64,000 bases of DNA, from positions 5,456,001 through 5,520,000 of the forward strand of contig NZ_JAUSUZ010000001.1 of NCBI RefSeq assembly GCF_030813715.1, given 5' to 3'. Source of the stretch: Catenuloplanes indicus (GTDB lineage Bacteria; Actinomycetota; Actinomycetes; Mycobacteriales; Micromonosporaceae). Each line of letters opens with the position of its first letter. The first letter of the stretch is position 1. Below the pieces are notes generated by a model that was not told the origin of the DNA, made no database searches, and saw nothing but the letters and a program-made list of their open reading frames with translations. Positions 25,226 to 32,579 of this stretch are shown here, in pieces. The position numbers were made by a program, and so were the translations under genes.

Positions 25226-26029
25226 ATGAGCCAGCACCCCCCGCCGGGCGCGCCCGGGCACGGCGCGACCGATCAAGGCGAGCCCGGTCACGCCGCGGTC
25301 GTCCCGGCACTGCCGGACCTCCCCGAGGCCACGATCGCCCGGCTGCCGGAATACCTGCGCGCCCTGCACCACCTGGCGGAGGCGGGTCACGAGACGGCCT
25401 CCAGCGAGGAACTCGCCGTGGCCGCCGGGGTCAACTCCGCGAAGCTCCGCAAGGACCTCTCTCACCTCGGGTCGTACGGCACCCGCGGCGTCGGGTACGA
25501 CGTCACCCTGCTCGTCGACCAGATCGAGAACGTGCTCGGCCTCACCCAGCGCCGCTCCGTCGTCCTGGTCGGCCTGGGTAACCTGGGCCACGCGCTCGCC
25601 GGGTACGCCGGATTCGCCAGCCGCGGCTTCCGCATCGCCGCGCTCTTCGACGTCGACCCGGAGCTGGTCGGCCAGCGCATCCACGGCCTGACCGTGCGCC
25701 ACCTCGACGAGCTGCCGCAGGTCGCGGCGGAGGACCCGATCGCGATCGGTGTCATCTCCACGCCCGCGGAAGGCGCCCAGAGCGTAGCGGACCGGCTCGT
25801 GGCCGCCGGCGTGACCGGCATCCTGAACTTCGCTCCCCGCGTGCTGAACGTGCCCGTGGGAGTGGACGTCCGGAAGGTGGATCTCGCGATCGAACTCCAG
25901 ATCCTCTCCTTCCACCAGCACCGCAAGTCGAGCGCGGCCGGGCCGGCCGGGCTCACCGCCCTGCCCGGCGGCCTGACCGGGCCGGGAGCACACCATTCCA
26001 CCGACGCTGCGGAGGCGGTCGGCTCGTGA
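25226..26029 (+). CDS. rex: Redox-sensing transcriptional repressor Rex
   Basis: The 267-residue protein has a winged-helix N-terminal domain (ARLPEYLRALHHLAEAGHETASSEELAVAAGVNSAKLRKDLSHLG) and a Rossmann domain with VVLVGLGNLGHALAGY that binds NADH/NAD+. GTRGVGYDV joins the two, as in other Rex proteins. Rex represses respiratory and haem genes when NADH is low and lets go when NADH rises. The operator at 25086-25103 implies autoregulation of the whole operon. The gene is fused head to tail with hemA by a GTGA overlap, as in the Streptomyces rex-hemACD operon. The N-terminal 25 residues are low-complexity. Confidence 0.96.
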   Translation: MSQHPPPGAPGHGATDQGEPGHAAVVPALPDLPEATIARLPEYLRALHHLAEAGHETASSEELAVAAGVNSAKLRKDLSHLGSYGTRGVGYDVTLLVDQIENVLGLTQRRSVVLVGLGNLGHALAGYAGFASRGFRIAALFDVDPELVGQRIHGLTVRHLDELPQVAAEDPIAIGVISTPAEGAQSVADRLVAAGVTGILNFAPRVLNVPVGVDVRKVDLAIELQILSFHQHRKSSAAGPAGLTALPGGLTGPGAHHSTDAAEAVGS

Positions 26030-27342
26030 AACTCCTCGTCGTCGGCGCGTCGTACCGCACCAGCCCGGTCTCCGTGCTGGAACGGCTCGCGACGCCGCCC
26101 GCGGACCTGCCCGGCATCCTGGAACGGCTGGTCGCCCAGCCGTACATCGGTGAGGCCGTGATGCTGTCCACCTGCAACCGGGTGGAGGTCTACGCGGCGG
26201 TCTCCGGCTTCCACGGCGGTCTCGGCGACATCTGCACCGTGCTGGCCGGGCACGCCGGCTTCGACGTGCCCGCCGAACTGGCCGGCCACCTGTACGTGCA
26301 CTTCGACGGCGACGCCGTGGAGCACACGTTCAAGGTCGCGGCCGGGCTCGATTCCATGGTCGTCGGCGAGCCGCAGATCCTCGGGCAGCTGCGCGACGCG
26401 TACCACTCGGCCACCGAGGCGGACACGGCCGGCCGGCTGCTGCACGAGCTGATGCAGCAGGGCCTGCGGGTCGGCAAGCGGGCGCACGCGGAGACCGGCA
26501 TCGACCGGGCCGGCCAGAGCGTGGTCACGGCCGCGCTCGAGGTCGCCGCGGAGCACCTGCCCGGCGGGCTGGCCGGCCGGCCGGCGCTGGTCATCGGCGC
26601 GGGCGCGATGGGCGCGCTGTCCGTCGCCACGCTCAGCCGGGCCGGTGTCGGCCCGCTGCGCGTCACGAACCGCAACACCGAGCGGGCCGAACGGCTCGCC
26701 GAGGCGTACGGCGCGCACCCGGCCGACTACGCGGACGTGGTCACCGCGCTCCGCGACGCCGACCTGGTCGTCTCCGCGACCGCGTCGCAGACGCCGGTGC
26801 TCACCCGCGCGCTGCTGGAGACGGCCGTCGCCGGGCGCACCGGCCGGGACCCGCTGGTGGTGCTCGACCTGGCGCTGCCGCGCGACGTGGCGCCGGACGC
26901 CGTGACCTTGCCCGGCGTGGTCGTGCTGGACATCGACCGGCTCGCCGAGGCACGCCGGGAGCACCCCGCGTCCGCGGACATGCTCGCGGTGGAGAACATC
27001 GTCGCCGGTGAGGTGGAGAACTTCCTCGGCTGGCTGCGTGGCAAGGACGTGGCACCGACCGTCGCCGCGCTGCGCGGCCGGGCCGACGACGTGGTCACCG
27101 CCGAGCTGCGCCGGCTCAACCAGCGTCACCCCGAGTTCAGCGACGACCAGCGCGCGGACGTGGCGAAGACGCTGCACCGCGTCGTGCAGCAGCTGCTGCA
27201 CCAGCCGACGGTCCGGGTCCGCCAGCTCGCCCAGTCACCCGGCGGCGACCAGTACGCGGCGCTGCTGCGCGAGCTGTTCGACCTGGAGATCCCGCAGGCG
27301 ACCCACGCCGACGCCGTACCCGAGATCGGAGGGAAAGCGTGA
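26026..27342 (+). CDS. hemA: Glutamyl-tRNA reductase
   Basis: The 438-residue enzyme reduces glutamyl-tRNA to glutamate-1-semialdehyde with NADPH, the first step of the C5 route to haem. The catalytic Cys50 lies in MLSTCNRVEVYA, and the substrate region VVGEPQILGQLRDAY and the NADPH-binding segment VIGAGAMGALSV follow. The C-terminal dimerisation helices are complete. It overlaps rex and hemC by 4 bases each, so production is coupled to both. The aminomutase gene hemL is not in the window. Confidence 0.96.
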   Translation: MKLLVVGASYRTSPVSVLERLATPPADLPGILERLVAQPYIGEAVMLSTCNRVEVYAAVSGFHGGLGDICTVLAGHAGFDVPAELAGHLYVHFDGDAVEHTFKVAAGLDSMVVGEPQILGQLRDAYHSATEADTAGRLLHELMQQGLRVGKRAHAETGIDRAGQSVVTAALEVAAEHLPGGLAGRPALVIGAGAMGALSVATLSRAGVGPLRVTNRNTERAERLAEAYGAHPADYADVVTALRDADLVVSATASQTPVLTRALLETAVAGRTGRDPLVVLDLALPRDVAPDAVTLPGVVVLDIDRLAEARREHPASADMLAVENIVAGEVENFLGWLRGKDVAPTVAALRGRADDVVTAELRRLNQRHPEFSDDQRADVAKTLHRVVQQLLHQPTVRVRQLAQSPGGDQYAALLRELFDLEIPQATHADAVPEIGGKA

Positions 27343-28346
27343 CCGGCTCACCATTGCGCCTCGGCACCCGGGGCAGCGCGCTCGCGCTCGCCCAGTCACA
27401 GCGCGTCGCCGGCGCGCTCACCGCGGCCACCGGCCGGCCGGTCGAGCTGGTCCGCATCGTGACCAGCGGTGACACCTCCGCCGCGCCGGTGCAGACGCTC
27501 GGCGTGGGCGTGTTCGTCTCCGCGCTGCGCGACGCGCTGACCGCCGGAAAGATCGACTTCGCGGTGCACAGCTACAAGGACCTGCCCACCGGCGCGGCCC
27601 CCGGCCTGCACATCGCGGCCGTACCCGCCCGGGAGGACCCGCGCGACGCACTGATCTCCCGCGACGGCCTGCGGCTGACCGAGCTTCCCCCCGGAGCCCG
27701 GATCGGCACCGGCGCGGTCCGCCGCATCGCCCAGCTCCAGGCGCTCGGCCTGCAGTTCGAGACCGTCCCGATCCGCGGCAACGTGGACACCCGGATCTCC
27801 CGGGTGGTCGGCCCGCACGCGGACCTGGACGCGGTCGTGCTGGCCCGCGCCGGCCTGGCCCGGCTCGGCCGGGACGGCGAGATCACCGAGACGCTCGACC
27901 CGATGCTCATGCTGCCCGCGCCCGCGCAGGGTGCGCTCGCCGTGGAGTGCCGCGCCGACGACGCCGACCTGATCGACCTGCTCAGCGTGCTCGACCACCC
28001 GGACACCCGGGCGGTCGTCGCGGCCGAGCGGTCGCTGCTGGCCACACTGGAGGCCGGCTGCAGCGCACCGGTCGGCGCGTACGCGGAGATCGCCGAGGGC
28101 GACGACGGCGACGAGATCTACCTGCGCGGCGCCGTGATCGCCCCGGACGGCAGCCACGACGTGCGCCTGTCCCGCACCGGACACCCGGCCGACGCCGTCG
28201 AGCTCGGCAAGGCGCTCGCGGCCGACCTGCTCGACTCCGGTGCCGCCGGACTCTGGACGGCCGGCCCCGCACAGCCCCCGAATGGCACGACTCCGAATGC
28301 CTCACCGCGGACCGCGGAAGCACATGTAACTGGGAGCACGCAATGA
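27339..28346 (+). CDS. hemC: Porphobilinogen deaminase (hydroxymethylbilane synthase)
   Basis: The 335-residue enzyme joins four porphobilinogens into hydroxymethylbilane. Motifs include LRLGTRGSALALAQS, VHSYKDLPT, IGTGAVRR and the cofactor-attachment Cys241 in LEAGCSAPVGAYA, which carries the dipyrromethane. The C terminus has an extra Pro/Thr-rich tail of about 25 residues. Its stop overlaps the hemD start (ATGA). Confidence 0.96.
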   Translation: MTGSPLRLGTRGSALALAQSQRVAGALTAATGRPVELVRIVTSGDTSAAPVQTLGVGVFVSALRDALTAGKIDFAVHSYKDLPTGAAPGLHIAAVPAREDPRDALISRDGLRLTELPPGARIGTGAVRRIAQLQALGLQFETVPIRGNVDTRISRVVGPHADLDAVVLARAGLARLGRDGEITETLDPMLMLPAPAQGALAVECRADDADLIDLLSVLDHPDTRAVVAAERSLLATLEAGCSAPVGAYAEIAEGDDGDEIYLRGAVIAPDGSHDVRLSRTGHPADAVELGKALAADLLDSGAAGLWTAGPAQPPNGTTPNASPRTAEAHVTGSTQ

Positions 28347-29923
28347 CCCGCACCCGTAAAGCCGTAGGCCACATCGCGTTCGTCGGGGCCGGCCCCGGCG
28401 ATCCCGGCCTGCTCACCCGCCGTGCGCACGACGCCGTCGTCGATGCGGACCAGGTGATCTACGACCGGGGTCTCCCCGAATCGCTGATCGAGGCATTGAA
28501 GGCGCAGGCCGCCGAGGACGCCCAGTTCACGCCCGCGGAGGGCGCCCCCGGCGACGTCGCCAAGGTGCTGCTCTCCGCCGCCCGCTCCGGGCTGCACGCG
28601 GCGTACCTGGTCGCCGGTGACCCGTTCGGCCACGACTCGGTGGTCGCCGCGGTGCAGGCGGTCGCGCGTACCGCCGCGCACTTCGAGGTCGTGCCCGGCA
28701 TCGGCCAGGCGGCCGGCGTAGCCACCTACGCGGGCGTGCCGCTGCCCGGCGTGCGCACCGCCGGTGACGTCGACGACGTCACTACGCTGGACTTCGAGGC
28801 GCTCGCCGCCGCGCTCGGCCGCGGCTCGATCTCCCTGGCAGTCGACGCCGGTGACCTGGCCGCGGTCCGCGACGGACTGCTGGCCGCGGGCGTCGACGGC
28901 ACCACACCGGTCGGTGTCACCGGCGACGGCACCGGCGACACCCAGCACACCACCACCTCCACCGTCGACTCGTTCGTCGCGGCCGCGCTCGGCTTCACCG
29001 GCCGCGTCGTGCTCACGCTCGGCGCGGGCGTCGCCGAGCGGGACAAGCTCAGCTGGTGGGAGAACCGGCCGCTGTACGGCTGGAAGGTCCTCGTCCCGCG
29101 GACCAAGGAGCAGGCCGGCGTGATGAGCGCGCGCCTGCGCGCGTACGGCGCGATCCCGTGCGAGGTGCCGACCATCGCGGTCGAGCCGCCGCGCACCCCG
29201 GCCCAGATGGAGCGGGCGATCAAGGGCCTGGTCGACGGCCGGTACGCGTGGGTCGTCTTCACCTCGGTCAACGCGGTCCGCGCGGTCTGGGAGAAGTTCG
29301 GCGAGCACGGCCTGGACGCGCGCCACTTCGGCGGCGTCAAGATCGCCTGTATCGGCGAGGCCACGGCCGAGGCGGTTCGGGCGTTCGGCATCCAGCCCGA
29401 GCTGATCCCGGTCGGCGAGCAGTCCTCCGAGGGCCTGCTGGCCGAGTTCTCCCCGCACGACGAGATCCTGGACCCGGTCGGCCGGGTGCTGCTGCCGCGC
29501 GCCGACATCGCCACCGAGACGCTCGCGGCCGGCCTGGTCGAGCGTGGCTGGGAGGTCGACGACGTGACCGCGTACCGGACCGTCCGGGCCGCCCCGCCGC
29601 CCGCCGACATCCGCGACGCGATCAAGTCCGGTGGCTTCGACGCGGTGCTCTTCACCTCGTCCTCCACTGTCCGCAATCTGGTCGGCATCGCCGGCAAGCC
29701 GCACCAGCGCACGGTGGTCGCGGTGATCGGCCCGAAGACCGCGGAGACCGCGACGGAGTTCGGCCTGCGGGTCGACGTCCAGCCGCCGCACGCCTCGGTC
29801 CCGGACCTGGTCGAGGCGCTCGCCGGGTACGCCGTCGAGCTGCGCGAGAAGCTGGCTGCGATGCCGGCCAAGCAGCGCCGTGGCTCGAAGGTGCAGGGCC
29901 CGACCGCGCTCCGCTTCCGGTAG
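28343..29923 (+). CDS. hemD: Fused uroporphyrinogen-III synthase with CobA-like N-terminal domain
   Basis: The 526-residue protein has an N-terminal tetrapyrrole-methylase-like domain (HIAFVGAGPGDPGLLTRRA, LVAGDPFGHDS, residues about 8-235). A C-terminal uroporphyrinogen-III synthase domain follows (VLVPRTKEQAGVMSARL, VFTSVNAVRAVWE, DAVLFTSSSTVRNLV). The synthase closes hydroxymethylbilane with ring-D inversion. The methylase part has GDPFGHD where CobA enzymes have GDPFxFGRGGEE, so methyl transfer may be lost. Similar fusions occur in mycobacteria and Streptomyces. The start is fixed by the 4-base overlap with hemC. Confidence 0.92.
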   Translation: MTRTRKAVGHIAFVGAGPGDPGLLTRRAHDAVVDADQVIYDRGLPESLIEALKAQAAEDAQFTPAEGAPGDVAKVLLSAARSGLHAAYLVAGDPFGHDSVVAAVQAVARTAAHFEVVPGIGQAAGVATYAGVPLPGVRTAGDVDDVTTLDFEALAAALGRGSISLAVDAGDLAAVRDGLLAAGVDGTTPVGVTGDGTGDTQHTTTSTVDSFVAAALGFTGRVVLTLGAGVAERDKLSWWENRPLYGWKVLVPRTKEQAGVMSARLRAYGAIPCEVPTIAVEPPRTPAQMERAIKGLVDGRYAWVVFTSVNAVRAVWEKFGEHGLDARHFGGVKIACIGEATAEAVRAFGIQPELIPVGEQSSEGLLAEFSPHDEILDPVGRVLLPRADIATETLAAGLVERGWEVDDVTAYRTVRAAPPPADIRDAIKSGGFDAVLFTSSSTVRNLVGIAGKPHQRTVVAVIGPKTAETATEFGLRVDVQPPHASVPDLVEALAGYAVELREKLAAMPAKQRRGSKVQGPTALRFR

Positions 29924-29952
29924 ACACTCGGTAGCCAAGGAAGGCCAGAGAC

Positions 29953-30936
29953 GTGTCTTTCCCCGACATCCGCCCCCGGCGTCTCCGTACCACCCCGGCC
30001 CTGCGCCGGCTGGTCGAGGAGACCCGGGTGGCGCCGGCCCAGCTGATCCTGCCGATGTTCGTGAAGGAGGGCCTCACCGCGCCGCGCCCGATCTCGTCGA
30101 TGCCGGGCGTGGTGCAGCATTCCCGCGACTCGCTGCGCAAGGCCGTGGTCGAGGCCGTGCAGGCCGGCGTCGGCGGCGTGATGCTCTTCGGCGTGCCGGA
30201 GACCCGGGACGAGACCGGCTCCGGCGGCCTCGACCCGGACGGCATCCTCAACGTGGCGCTGCGCGACGTCCGCGCCGAGGTCGGGGACGCCACGGTCATC
30301 ATGAGCGACGTCTGCCTGGACGAGTTCACCTCGCACGGTCACTGCGGCCTGCTCGCCCCCGACGGCACCGTGGACAACGACGCCACGCTCGAGGCGTACG
30401 CCCGGATGGCCGTGGCTCAGGCCGACGCGGGCGCGCACGTGCTCGGCCCGTCCGGGATGATGGACGGCCAGGTCGGCGCGATCCGCGCGGCCCTGGACGC
30501 CGCCGGGCACACCGACCGCTCCATCCTCGCCTACGCCGTGAAGTACGCGTCCTCGTTCTACGGCCCGTTCCGCGAGGCCGTCGAGTCCGCGCTGGACGGC
30601 GACCGCCGCACCTACCAGCAGAATCCGGCGAACCTGCGCGAGTCGATGCGCGAGGTGGCGCTGGACGTCGCCGAGGGCGCCGACATGGTCATGGTCAAGC
30701 CCGCGCTGCCCTACCTCGACGTGATCACCCGGGTTGCCGGCACCGTCGACGTCCCGGTCGCCGCCTACCAGATCAGCGGTGAGTACGCGATGGTCGAGGC
30801 CGCCGCCGCGAACGGCTGGATCAACCGCGAGGCCGCCATCCTGGAGACACTCACCTCCATCCACCGCGCCGGCGCTCAGCTCATCCTGACCTACTGGGCC
30901 GTCGAGGCCGCCACCCTGCTGCGCGCCCGCTACTAG
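29953..30936 (+). CDS. hemB: Delta-aminolevulinic acid dehydratase (porphobilinogen synthase)
   Basis: The 327-residue enzyme condenses two 5-aminolevulinates into porphobilinogen. Both active-site lysines are present: Lys197 in [12 protein letters not shown] and Lys249 in [12 protein letters not shown]. The metal loop reads [14 protein letters not shown], so the second Cys of the zinc type (CLC) is Asp. This places it with enzymes that do not depend on the three-Cys zinc site. AAGGAAGG lies upstream of the GTG. Third codon positions become C-rich toward the end. It closes the rex-hem operon. Confidence 0.95.
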   Translation: MSFPDIRPRRLRTTPALRRLVEETRVAPAQLILPMFVKEGLTAPRPISSMPGVVQHSRDSLRKAVVEAVQAGVGGVMLFGVPETRDETGSGGLDPDGILNVALRDVRAEVGDATVIMSDVCLDEFTSHGHCGLLAPDGTVDNDATLEAYARMAVAQADAGAHVLGPSGMMDGQVGAIRAALDAAGHTDRSILAYAVKYASSFYGPFREAVESALDGDRRTYQQNPANLRESMREVALDVAEGADMVMVKPALPYLDVITRVAGTVDVPVAAYQISGEYAMVEAAAANGWINREAAILETLTSIHRAGAQLILTYWAVEAATLLRARY

Positions 30937-30949
30937 CGGCGACACTGAG

Positions 30950-30977
30950 GGGGACAGGCCGGCAGGAGCCTGTCCCC
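30950..30977 (+). terminator. Terminator of the rex-hem operon
   Basis: GGGGACAGGC and its complement form 10 perfect pairs around an 8-base loop, 13 bases after the hemB stop. Confidence 0.65.
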
Positions 30978-30993
30978 ATACTCAGGTAATCTT

Positions 30994-30999
30994 TATATT
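30994..30999 (+). promoter_or_regulatory. -10 box for leaderless padR mRNA
   Basis: TATATT lies 7 bases before the padR ATG, within an AT-rich imperfect dyad (GTAAT...ATTTAC, 30986-31001). The dyad could also be the autoregulatory operator. Confidence 0.5.
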
Positions 31000-31006
31000 T
31001 ACTGGC

Positions 31007-31348
31007 ATGGCCAAGGCAATGCGGGAACCCACGTTCTGGATCCTCACCGCGCTGACCGACCAGCCCCGGCACGGCTACGGCATCATCCGCGAGGCCGGCA
31101 CCCTCTCCAACGGATCCGTCCGCCTCCAGCCCGGCACCCTCTACGCCGCCCTCGACCGCCTCACCGCCGAGGGCCTGGTCGCCATCGACCGCGAGGAAAC
31201 CGTCGACGGCCGCCCCCGCCGCTACTACCGCCTCACCGACAACGGCGCCGCTGCCCTCGCCGCCGAAACCACCCGCTTGGCCCACAACGCCGCCACCGCC
31301 ACCACCCGCCTCCGCACCCGCCCCACCCCCGGCACCTCCCCCGCCTGA
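31007..31348 (+). CDS. PadR-family transcriptional regulator
   Basis: The 113-residue winged-helix protein reads FWILTALTDQPRHGYGIIREA, LQPGTLYAALDRLTAEGLV and GRPRRYYRLTDNGAAALAAE, the typical PadR core. It lacks a long C-terminal dimerisation helix. PadR genes are normally followed by the membrane protein they control, but here only repeats follow. Almost every third codon position is C, more extreme than nearby genes. The last codons belong to the first unit of a 15-base tandem repeat. Confidence 0.88.
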   Translation: MAKAMREPTFWILTALTDQPRHGYGIIREAGTLSNGSVRLQPGTLYAALDRLTAEGLVAIDREETVDGRPRRYYRLTDNGAAALAAETTRLAHNAATATTRLRTRPTPGTSPA

Positions 31349-31415
31349 CCCACCCCCGCCTGACCCACCCCCGCCTGACCCACCCCCGCCTGACCCACCC
31401 CCGCCTGACCCACCC
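31341..31415. repeat. 15-base tandem repeat, five units
   Basis: CCGCCTGACCCACCC is repeated five times without change. The first unit contains the padR stop codon (TGA), so every unit carries an in-frame stop; extension by slippage would not lengthen PadR. Confidence 0.9.
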
Positions 31416-31982
31416 CCGCTCCCCGCTCCCCGCCGCGGTCGCCCATCGACCTCCTCGCCCGGCGCCGCTCCTCGCTCGCCCCGGCCTCCGGCCCCGGCGC
31501 CGCCCCCTCCCGCCCCGGCTCTTTGCCCCGGGTGCCGCCCTCGCCGAGCCGACCGCGCCTCCACCTTCTCGCTCCGCCCGCCCGCCCGCGGAATTGATCT
31601 GACGTCGCGCCTTGCCAGATCTTGGGCTCGATCAACTCTCGCTCCACCGGCATTCAATCGACGGATAGCCATGCGCTACAGCATGATCGTGACCGATTGG
31701 ACCCGACTTCAGTGCCGCCGATCCGGCCCAATTCGGTTACTCCAAGTAGTTACCCATGCTGAGGCCGCCTTGGCTCTCCCGCAACCTTTGCTCTGCTTAC
31801 ATTGGCGGCAGCTTGTATTTTCCCTGTTCATTACGTCAATTAGGGTCGGGAGTGTGCATGTAAGCAGAGCAAAGGTTGCGTGGGGGTGGGGTGGGGAGAG
31901 TGGAGGGAGTTACGGAGAGTTGTGGGGTGTGCGGAGTGGGCGGGGTGGATGGGGAGGGGTGGGGTGGGGCAGAGTGCGCGGC
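31349..31982. other. Gene-free, repeat-rich stretch
   Basis: The region holds the tandem repeat, a C-rich segment (to about 31600), a less biased segment, inverted-repeat element B and then a strongly G-rich tract up to the XRE gene. No credible gene was found on either strand. Confidence 0.7.
31781..31879. repeat. Dispersed inverted-repeat element, copy B
   Basis: This copy has the longest arms, 22 perfect bases (31781-31802 and 31858-31879), containing the shared core TTTGCTCTGCTTAC followed by AT (ATG on the right). The interior is 55 bases and AT-richer than its surroundings. It separates a very C-rich side (padR) from a very G-rich side (XRE gene). Confidence 0.92.
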
Positions 31983-32573
31983 ATGACGAAGGCGAAGGTG
32001 CGGCGGAGAAGGCGGGCTGTGGGGTATGGGCGGCCGGTGGTGCGGGGTGGGAGTGGTGGTGGGTTTCCGGTGGCGGGGCTGGTGCGGCGGGCGCGGCGGA
32101 TGTCGGACATGAGTCAGCGGGATCTGGCCCGGTGGGCGGAGGTGTCGGCGGGGGCGGTGGCGCGTGTGGAGAGCGGTGGGCTGGCGCCGAGTCTGGCGTT
32201 GCTGGAGCGGATGCTGGGGGTCACGGGGCTGCGGCTGGTCGTGGTGGATCCGGATGGGCGGATCGTGCAGCCGATGGGGGTGTGGGACGAGACCTATGAC
32301 GGGGCGGGGAGGCGGTATCCGGCGCATCTGTCGACGATTTTGGATCCGCGGCCGGGGGAGTGGTGGGGGGACCAGTACGGGCTGGCGCGGCCGCCGGAGA
32401 CGTTTCACCGGTCGCCTGAGCTGCGGGAGCGGCAGCGGCGGCGGAGTCAGTGGGAGGTGCGGGTGGCGCAGTTCCGGAACGTTCCGCCGCCGCCGGTGTG
32501 CACGGTGTGGCGGGAGGACGGGAGGCCCGCCACCGTGATCGGTGACGGGCCTCCGGGGATCGCGGACGGGTAG
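31983..32573 (+). CDS. XRE-family helix-turn-helix protein
   Basis: The 196-residue protein has a basic N terminus, then an HTH (LVRRARRMSDMSQRDLARWAEVSAGAVARVESGG, about residues 33-66) and LLERMLGVTGLRLVVVDPDG. The C-terminal half, rich in Arg, Trp and Pro, has no known domain. It may be a regulator, perhaps of itself; no partner gene is adjacent. Third codon positions are almost all G, the reverse of padR upstream. A hairpin lies inside its last codons. Confidence 0.78.
   Translation: MTKAKVRRRRRAVGYGRPVVRGGSGGGFPVAGLVRRARRMSDMSQRDLARWAEVSAGAVARVESGGLAPSLALLERMLGVTGLRLVVVDPDGRIVQPMGVWDETYDGAGRRYPAHLSTILDPRPGEWWGDQYGLARPPETFHRSPELRERQRRRSQWEVRVAQFRNVPPPPVCTVWREDGRPATVIGDGPPGIADG
32521..32554. 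terminator. Hairpin inside the 3' end of the XRE gene
   Basis: GGAGGCCCGCCACCG pairs with its complement with one mismatch, and the loop is TGAT. It sits within the last codons of the XRE gene and just past the stop of the convergent nuclease gene, so it could end both transcripts. Confidence 0.55.
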
Positions 32574-32579
32574 AGCGGG

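Noticed and set aside
31341-31415. The 15-base repeats as a CRISPR array
   Set aside because: Units are directly adjacent without spacers, and no cas gene is present in the window.
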